11,093 bases of DNA from Opitutus sp. GAS368 (GTDB lineage Bacteria; Verrucomicrobiota; Verrucomicrobiia; Opitutales; Opitutaceae): NCBI GenBank assembly GCA_945862035.1, contig CAMAXB010000077.1:1-11093 (forward strand), written 5' to 3'. The translations under genes were made by a program, and so were the position numbers. Every line of letters begins with the position of its first letter. Within the stretch, counting starts at the first letter, position 1. A model generated the notes under the pieces. That model did no database searches. It saw only the letters and a list, made by a program, of their open reading frames with translations, and had not been told where the DNA came from. Positions 1-11,093 of this stretch are shown in pieces.

Positions 1-41
1 GGTTCGGCTTGGCGTTTGTCGGCTCTGTGACGGCGTGACAT
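1..41 (-). CDS. rpsG: 30S ribosomal protein S7 (RpsG), N-terminal fragment
   Basis: Only the first 13 codons and two further bases are in the window; the rest lies beyond base 1. The readable peptide is MSRRHRADKRQAE, which matches the usual start of bacterial S7 (MSRRHRAEKR-like). S7 is a primary binder of the 3' domain of 16S rRNA and nucleates assembly of the 30S head. The ATG at 41-39 is preceded by a clear AAGGAG ten bases upstream. The gene follows rpsL after 26 bases, the standard rpsL-rpsG order of the str operon, so co-transcription is expected. The identification combines a short but characteristic peptide with the position after rpsL. Confidence 0.9.
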   Translation of the reverse strand, partial: MSRRHRADKRQAE

Positions 42-51
42 GGTCTAAATT

Positions 52-57
52 CTCCTT
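52..57 (-). promoter_or_regulatory. Shine-Dalgarno sequence of rpsG
   Basis: The minus strand reads AAGGAG here, ten bases before the rpsG ATG. It is the strongest ribosome binding site in the window and it fixes the rpsG start. It lies in the 26-base rpsL-rpsG gap. That gap is too short to hold a large S7 autoregulatory structure of the kind known between these genes in E. coli. Confidence 0.85.
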
Positions 58-67
58 GGGGCGGCGG

Positions 68-451
68 TTACTTCTTGGCTTCCTTCGGGCGCTTGACGCC
101 GTACTTGGAGCGGCTGCGACGACGCTTCTCGACGCCGGTGGCGTCCAGCGTGCCGCGCACGATGTGATAGCGAACGCCGGGCAAATCCTTCACGCGGCCG
201 CCTCGCACGAGCACAATCGAGTGCTCCTGGAGATTGTGGCCCTCGTCGGGGATGTAGGAAATGACCTCATTGCCATTGGTCAGACGAACCTTGGCGACCT
301 TGCGGATGGCGGAGTTCGGCTTCTTGGGCGTGCGGGTCATGACCTGCACGCAGACACCACGGCGGAACGGGTTACCGGACAGAGCTGGCGACTTTGACTT
401 CGCCTTGATCTGGCGGCGGCCCTTGCGCACGAGTTGGTTGATGGTCGGCAT
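68..451 (-). CDS. rpsL: 30S ribosomal protein S12
   Basis: This is S12 (uS12), the decoding-centre protein of the small subunit that monitors codon-anticodon pairing; it is 127 residues here against 124 in E. coli. The start is the ATG beginning MPTINQLVRKG, the conserved family N-terminus. The frame stays open for another 23 codons upstream, but those residues resemble no S12. Conserved blocks are TPKKPNSA (residues 41-48), EGHNLQEHS (70-78) and GGRVKDLPGVRYH (84-96). Lys43 and Lys88, the classical streptomycin-resistance positions, are both wild-type. Asp89, the residue methylthiolated by RimO where that enzyme exists, is present. The C-terminus SKYGVKRPKEAKK is typical. No Shine-Dalgarno sequence precedes the start; the leader is pyrimidine-rich. 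rpsG follows 26 bases downstream. Confidence 0.97.
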   Translation of the reverse strand: MPTINQLVRKGRRQIKAKSKSPALSGNPFRRGVCVQVMTRTPKKPNSAIRKVAKVRLTNGNEVISYIPDEGHNLQEHSIVLVRGGRVKDLPGVRYHIVRGTLDATGVEKRRRSRSKYGVKRPKEAKK

Positions 452-499
452 ACGAAGTGAGGGATGGAAATTTGGGAAAAGAGGAGAAAAGTGGGGAAG
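452..499 (-). promoter_or_regulatory. Pyrimidine-rich rpsL leader lacking a Shine-Dalgarno sequence
   Basis: On the rpsL sense strand, 41 of the 48 bases directly before the ATG are C or T, including TCTCCTC and TTTTCCC runs. There is no GGAG- or AAGG-like element at a usable distance. Such a tract could serve as a ribosomal protein S1 landing site. That role is inference; only the base composition and the missing Shine-Dalgarno sequence are seen directly. Confidence 0.5.
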
Positions 500-700
500 C
501 ACCAAAAACTCGGCAAGCACTTTCTAGCGAAAACCACAGATTGCGCGCATCCCAGAGGTGATCCGGGGTCGCGGGCGGGTGTCTATTAGTCGGTGACGAC
601 CAAGAGACGCACGAAGTAGCAGGCGAAAGGGGTCGGATGCTCGGCTGCGTTCAGCGGAACACAAGACTTAAACCTGTGTTTTCCGAGGTTTCCTGCCCCG

Positions 701-733
701 CCAAAGAAAACGCCCGGCCACGAGGGCCGGGCG
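701..733 (-). terminator. Intrinsic terminator after the DUF3817 gene
   Basis: A perfect 9-bp GC stem (711-719 paired with 725-733) with a 5-base loop is followed on the minus strand by TTTTCTTT. This is a standard Rho-independent terminator for leftward transcription. It lies about 125 bases past the DUF3817 stop codon and separates the membrane module from rpsL. The plus-strand side of the stem has no T-run, so it should work in one direction only. Confidence 0.88.
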
Positions 734-858
734 ATAAACGGCAGGGAGCTAAGCTCGACAGACCGCTTTGCGGGAGGAAACGCGGAGCATGGGGGGCCCT
801 CGTCGATTGACAAGGGAGAGTTGTTCACAACTCACTCACAAACCCCGGCACCACGAAA

Positions 859-1167
859 TTAGCGCGGCGCCGACTGATTGCGTAAATACTTGGCGTCCAC
901 GTAGAAGGGGCCGAATGGAACCAGACTCGCCGCGGCAATCAGCAGGGTGCGGCGCCACGTCCACTTGTACTCGAAAGCCGCCTGCACGGCCGCCGCAAGG
1001 TACAACAGGAAGAGCAGACCGTGCGCCATGCCCACCACGCGGACCGCCTCCGGCTGACCCGCCAGATACTTCAGCGGCATGGCCACACCGAGCAGGATAA
1101 TGAAGGAGAGCCCTTCAAGAAAACCGATGGCCCGCAGCCGGCCCATGGTTGTCACGAGGAAGTTCAT
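859..1167 (-). CDS. Small DUF3817-type integral membrane protein
   Basis: A 102-residue hydrophobic protein with about three membrane segments (roughly residues 12-32, 43-63 and 72-90). The sequence LLGVAMPLKYLAG followed by the VVGMAHGLLFLLY block (44-56, with the His-Gly pair at 49-50) matches my memory of the DUF3817 family (the 'HG' integral membrane family). These are small proteins of unknown function, found mostly in Actinobacteria and scattered elsewhere. No catalytic role can be claimed. The ATG at 1167 is the first start after the preceding gene's stop. A GGCGGAGAAG stretch lies just after that stop, but about 20 bases from the ATG, further than usual. Reinitiation after the upstream gene is therefore possible. 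The gene is 27 bases behind the fused membrane protein and in the same frame, so co-transcription is likely. A hairpin terminator follows. Confidence 0.85.
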   Translation of the reverse strand: MNFLVTTMGRLRAIGFLEGLSFIILLGVAMPLKYLAGQPEAVRVVGMAHGLLFLLYLAAAVQAAFEYKWTWRRTLLIAAASLVPFGPFYVDAKYLRNQSAPR

Positions 1168-1194
1168 TGCGGCCGAAGAAACGACTTCTCCGCC

Positions 1195-3465
1195 TTAGCG
1201 CAACACCTTGAACAAACTCGCCTGCTCATCCGTCCAGAGCCCAACCTCGTTTTCCCGCGACGGGGGTGCAGACGAGAAATCCGTGATTGCCGCCTGGTCC
1301 AGGAACGCCTGATTGCGCGACAACAGGATCCACGTCGTTCGATACACCCACCAATTCTCCGGCTCGCCGTCGTTGATGATCGCAAAGCCCAAACCGAAAT
1401 GACGCGCCAGGTTCTCCACCACCGGTTCAAGGTCGAGGTAGCGATTCGAGATGTGGACTGCGATGACTCCGTCCGCCTTCATGTGAGCAAGATAAAGGGC
1501 CATCGCCTCACGCGTCAGCAGATGGACCGGAATGGCATCGCTGCTGAAAGCATCGAGCGCCAACAGGTCGAACTCATGTCGTTGTCCAGCAATGAGTTCT
1601 TGCTCCAGTGATAGGCGGGCATCCCCGAGAACAACCTCCACGGTCGACGCGGACTGTTCCAGGTAGCGGAAACGGCTGCGCGCCAGCCGCTCGACCTCGG
1701 GGTTGATCTCATAGATCCGCATCAGATCCCCCGCTTCGCCATAGGTCGCCAGCGAGCCCGTGCCGAGCCCCACCAGTCCATACCGCCGCGGCTGGGCCGG
1801 CCCCGTGAAATTGCGACTCGCGCGTCCCACCCCGCTGGTTTCCCCGTAATACGTGGTGGGGAGGATCGACAGCAAGGGGTCACGAAACTGCAGGCCGTGC
1901 GTCGTGCCTCCATGAAGCAGGATATCGTAGTGGGTCGAGGGATCATCGGCATTGTACTCCACCACTTTGAGCATGCCGTAAAAATTTCGGGTTCCCTCGA
2001 TCACAAAGCGGCTCGCCTGCCGGAGCTCGACGAAGAAGGTCACCGCCAGCGCCAGGGCGAGGAACATCACAAAACCACCCATGCGGGGCTGCCACTCCCG
2101 CAGGAAGCCCTTTTTGCGATCAAAGAAGCAGACGAGGACCACCCCAATCACGAGGGCAGCCTCCTTCCAGTGCTCGGCGTAAAAACTGCGATAGGCATCC
2201 ACCAGCTCCTCCCCGACTTCGCCCCACCCGCTGGAGACCACGTTGACCTCCAAAGCGGGCATGATCGCGGCCAGAGTCAGGATGCCAAACGCCGCACTCA
2301 GGGAGAGCTGACGGTTTTCCTCCTTCAGGCAAACGTACCCCATCAGATAAGTAAGTCCCCACAGTCCCAGCTGGAGTTCAAGGTAGTGGTCCAGGACCAA
2401 TGGTGCGATCACACCGACCAACAGTCCGCCCAAGGCACCACCTGCGGCGATCGAGAGATAGTAGGCCGTCAGCTGGGTGGTTGCCGGCTTGAGCCGGTAG
2501 AGTTCGCCATGGCACACCATGCAGGCGACGAAGAGGGTGAAGGCATAGCCGACAACCTGAAGTCCCAGCGGCGCCCCATTATCCGCGAACAGCAGGTGGC
2601 AGACTACGCCGATTCCGATCACGAGCAGGCCGGCAAAGAGGTTGCGATTGTACCAGCGCGCATGGTCAAAACAGAGAATGAACGTCAGCAGGTACAGCCC
2701 CAGCGGCAGAACCCAGAGGAAGGGAATGACCGCCACATCTTGCGAAAGCTTGTTGGTCGTCGCGAGCAGCAGGATCGACGCAATGACCGGCAGCACCACC
2801 CACATGAGTTTGTCGGCGAATGACGGCGGCGCCGGGACCTCCCCGCCCTGGGCCCCCTCCCCCGCCGACCCGCCTGCGCCCACCGCCACCTTGCGGACCT
2901 GAAGTGCACAGTAGGCGCACACGAGAACAAACACGCCCAGCCCGACCGACCAGAGGGCCGCCTGCTGCTGCCGGGTAAAGGCCCACTCAAAGTAAAACGG
3001 ATAGCTCATCAGCGCGAGGAGCGAGCCGATGTTGGACAACGCGTACAGCCGGTACGGCGACACTCCCGGACGCGTCAGGCTGAACCAGTGCTGCAGGAGC
3101 GGACCGGTCGACGAGAGCACAAAGTACGGCAGACCCAACGTGACGGTCAGCAGCAGGAGGATGCGGAGCACCGGATCGCCGCCCGCCGTCGGCTTCCATG
3201 ATTCCGACGGGGTGATCGGCAGCAGCAGCACGGCGAGCAGCAGGAGCGCCAGATGCACCAGCACCTGACGGCGCGGAGTAAGCCGCGTGGTCGAAAAGTG
3301 CGCGTACGCGTAGCCCCCGAGGAGGAGCGCCTGAAAGAACAGCATGCAGGTCGTCCAGACACCCGGGCTGCCGCCAAACCAGGGGAGGATGTATTTTCCG
3401 ATCAGCGGCTGGACCTGAAAGAGCAGGAACGCGCCAGTGAAGATGGTCAGGGCGAAGGGCAGCAT
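1195..3465 (-). CDS. Multi-spanning membrane protein fused to a spermidine-synthase-like domain
   Basis: A protein of 756 residues from the chosen start. Residues 1 to about 480 form about 14 hydrophobic segments, broken by a Gly/Ala/Pro-rich linker near residues 193-215. The C-terminal part has a Rossmann fold of the spermidine synthase / SAM-methyltransferase type: GLGTGS (566-571, nucleotide-binding loop), YEINP (585-589, acidic strand end), GDAR (614-617) and DAFSSDAIPVHLLT (638-651), where aminopropyltransferases carry their catalytic aspartate. HGGTTHGLQF (518-527) and TYYGETSGVG (538-547) are typical of the fused membrane/spermidine synthase group (cf. COG4262-like proteins). Whether it makes polyamines is unknown; the biochemical role of these fusions is not established. 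The start at MLPFALTIFTGAFLLFQVQP fits the family N-terminus. The frame continues 47 codons upstream to a TTG, but that part is not family-like. No Shine-Dalgarno sequence is visible. The gene lies after the rpoC terminator and just before the DUF3817 gene. Confidence 0.87.
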   Translation of the reverse strand: MLPFALTIFTGAFLLFQVQPLIGKYILPWFGGSPGVWTTCMLFFQALLLGGYAYAHFSTTRLTPRRQVLVHLALLLLAVLLLPITPSESWKPTAGGDPVLRILLLLTVTLGLPYFVLSSTGPLLQHWFSLTRPGVSPYRLYALSNIGSLLALMSYPFYFEWAFTRQQQAALWSVGLGVFVLVCAYCALQVRKVAVGAGGSAGEGAQGGEVPAPPSFADKLMWVVLPVIASILLLATTNKLSQDVAVIPFLWVLPLGLYLLTFILCFDHARWYNRNLFAGLLVIGIGVVCHLLFADNGAPLGLQVVGYAFTLFVACMVCHGELYRLKPATTQLTAYYLSIAAGGALGGLLVGVIAPLVLDHYLELQLGLWGLTYLMGYVCLKEENRQLSLSAAFGILTLAAIMPALEVNVVSSGWGEVGEELVDAYRSFYAEHWKEAALVIGVVLVCFFDRKKGFLREWQPRMGGFVMFLALALAVTFFVELRQASRFVIEGTRNFYGMLKVVEYNADDPSTHYDILLHGGTTHGLQFRDPLLSILPTTYYGETSGVGRASRNFTGPAQPRRYGLVGLGTGSLATYGEAGDLMRIYEINPEVERLARSRFRYLEQSASTVEVVLGDARLSLEQELIAGQRHEFDLLALDAFSSDAIPVHLLTREAMALYLAHMKADGVIAVHISNRYLDLEPVVENLARHFGLGFAIINDGEPENWWVYRTTWILLSRNQAFLDQAAITDFSSAPPSRENEVGLWTDEQASLFKVLR

Positions 3466-3539
3466 GCAGAGAGGAGTCTCGGAGGGGCGGTGAAATTCCA
3501 GAACCACGCCGGCCAGGGGCGGCTGGCCCTGGGGCCAAA

Positions 3540-3595
3540 CCGTCCCGGCGCAACGGCGTATAGCCTGTGCAGGCGACCAGCAAACCCCGGGACGG
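3540..3595. repeat. Nested GC-rich inverted repeat upstream of the fused membrane gene
   Basis: Perfect 9-base arms CCGTCCCGG (3540-3548) and CCGGGACGG (3587-3595) enclose 38 bases, which contain a second small palindrome (GCCTG at 3563-3567, CAGGC at 3570-3574). The structure lies 75-130 bases before the chosen start of the fused membrane gene, where its promoter or 5' leader should be. It could be an operator or an RNA leader fold. In GC-rich DNA it may also be chance. Confidence 0.35.
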
Positions 3596-3660
3596 GACAA
3601 GCGCAATCCGCAAGAGGCCCGCCCGCACGGGAGGGTCTCCGCCTCCCGCAGTCTCCGCGC

Positions 3661-3699
3661 CGGAAAAGAAAAAGGCCGCGAACTCGCGTTCGCGGCCTT
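3661..3699 (-). terminator. Intrinsic terminator of the rpoBC operon
   Basis: A perfect 12-bp stem (3672-3683 paired with 3688-3699) closes a 4-base loop that reads GCGA on the minus strand, a stable GNRA tetraloop. The tail TTTCTTTT follows. It begins 25 bases after the rpoC stop codon. This is a textbook Rho-independent terminator and implies that the membrane module downstream has its own promoter or depends on read-through. Confidence 0.94.
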
Positions 3700-3724
3700 C
3701 GAAGTGAAGGGATACCCGGGGTGC

Positions 3725-7867
<4,143 letters not shown>

Positions 7868-7876
7868 CGGTTATAT

Positions 7877-7881
7877 TCCCT
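7877..7881 (-). promoter_or_regulatory. Ribosome binding site of rpoC
   Basis: The minus strand reads AGGGA nine bases before the rpoC ATG, inside the 22-base rpoB-rpoC gap. It supports the ATG at 7867 as the true start. The match is moderate, weaker than the AAGGAG before rpsG. Confidence 0.65.
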
Positions 7882-7889
7882 GTTGTACG

Positions 7890-11093
<3,204 letters not shown>

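Larger units (their letters stand above)
452..858. other. Gene-free interval between the DUF3817 gene and rpsL
   Basis: These 407 bases hold no convincing gene. From right to left they contain the 3' untranslated part of the DUF3817 transcript (with a small hairpin, arms 818-823 and 828-833), an intrinsic terminator (701-733), and then about 250 bases that should contain the rpsL promoter and leader. I could not find a good -35/-10 pair for rpsL on the minus strand. Short open frames here do not resemble proteins, and one runs straight through the terminator. I see no tRNA-like fold. Confidence 0.7.

Noticed and set aside
452..520. 23-codon N-terminal extension of rpsL
   Set aside because: The frame is open, but S12 proteins begin at MPTINQLVRKG or similar, and the extra residues are translated pyrimidine-rich leader.
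658..680. Hairpin AACACA...TGTGTT upstream of rpsL
   Set aside because: Only a 6-bp AT-rich stem with an 11-base loop; no terminator or riboswitch features around it.
807..812. Plus-strand TTGACA, a perfect -35 consensus
   Set aside because: No -10-like hexamer lies 16-18 bases downstream, and there is no plus-strand gene to drive.
586..828. Minus-strand open frame of 80 codons between the DUF3817 gene and rpsL
   Set aside because: It starts at a GTG without a ribosome binding site, runs through the intrinsic terminator at 701-733, and the protein resembles nothing.
818..833. Hairpin GAGTTG-TTCA-CAACTC in the 3' region after the DUF3817 gene
   Set aside because: A short 6-bp stem without a T-run on either strand; the real terminator is further downstream. 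It may be chance.
1897..2823. Plus-strand open frame of 308 codons opposite the fused membrane gene
   Set aside because: The minus-strand frame has clear membrane segments and family motifs. The plus-strand translation is charged and His/Gln-rich, with no domain.
3557..3583. Possible promoter for the membrane module on the minus strand (TTGCTG, 15-base spacer, TATACG)
   Set aside because: The spacer is too short and both boxes are imperfect. It is in the right place but not strong enough to call.
3466..3606. 47-codon N-terminal extension of the fused membrane protein from a TTG
   Set aside because: The family begins at the first membrane segment (MLPFALTIF...). The extension is Arg/Pro/Gly-rich and overlaps the probable promoter and leader. 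The lack of an SD at the chosen ATG leaves some doubt.

Overview
The window is a minus-strand stretch of the bacterial RNA polymerase / ribosomal protein ('rpo-str') region. In transcription order (right to left) it holds rpoB (5' end cut by the window edge), rpoC, a strong intrinsic terminator, a two-gene membrane module (a multi-spanning protein fused to a spermidine-synthase-like methyltransferase fold, then a small DUF3817-type membrane protein), a second intrinsic terminator, a gene-free leader, rpsL, and the first 13 codons of rpsG. I see no credible plus-strand gene. I found no tRNA, rRNA, CRISPR array or insertion sequence.

The DNA is GC-rich. RpoC carries a large insertion after the trigger-loop start, as in Proteobacteria and the Planctomycetes-Verrucomicrobia-Chlamydiae group. 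My best guess is a Verrucomicrobiota member, perhaps Opitutaceae-like. This rests on the general look of the proteins and on codon use, not on a search.

Layout: rpoB and rpoC are 22 bases apart and clearly one operon, ended by a 12-bp hairpin with a GCGA tetraloop and a U-rich tail. The membrane gene and the DUF3817 gene lie 27 bases apart and probably form their own transcript, ending at a second hairpin. The translation operon restarts with rpsL, then rpsG 26 bases later. In many bacteria rpoC is followed directly by rpsL, so the two-gene module, bounded by terminators, interrupts a conserved neighbourhood.

Most of the window is ordinary core machinery. The main oddity is in RpoC: three of the four cysteines of the second zinc site (E. 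coli C814/C888/C895/C898) are replaced by Ser, Asp and Ser, while the first zinc site and the catalytic aspartates are intact. Secondary points are a pyrimidine-rich rpsL leader without a Shine-Dalgarno sequence, and the unknown role of the fused membrane/aminopropyltransferase-like protein.
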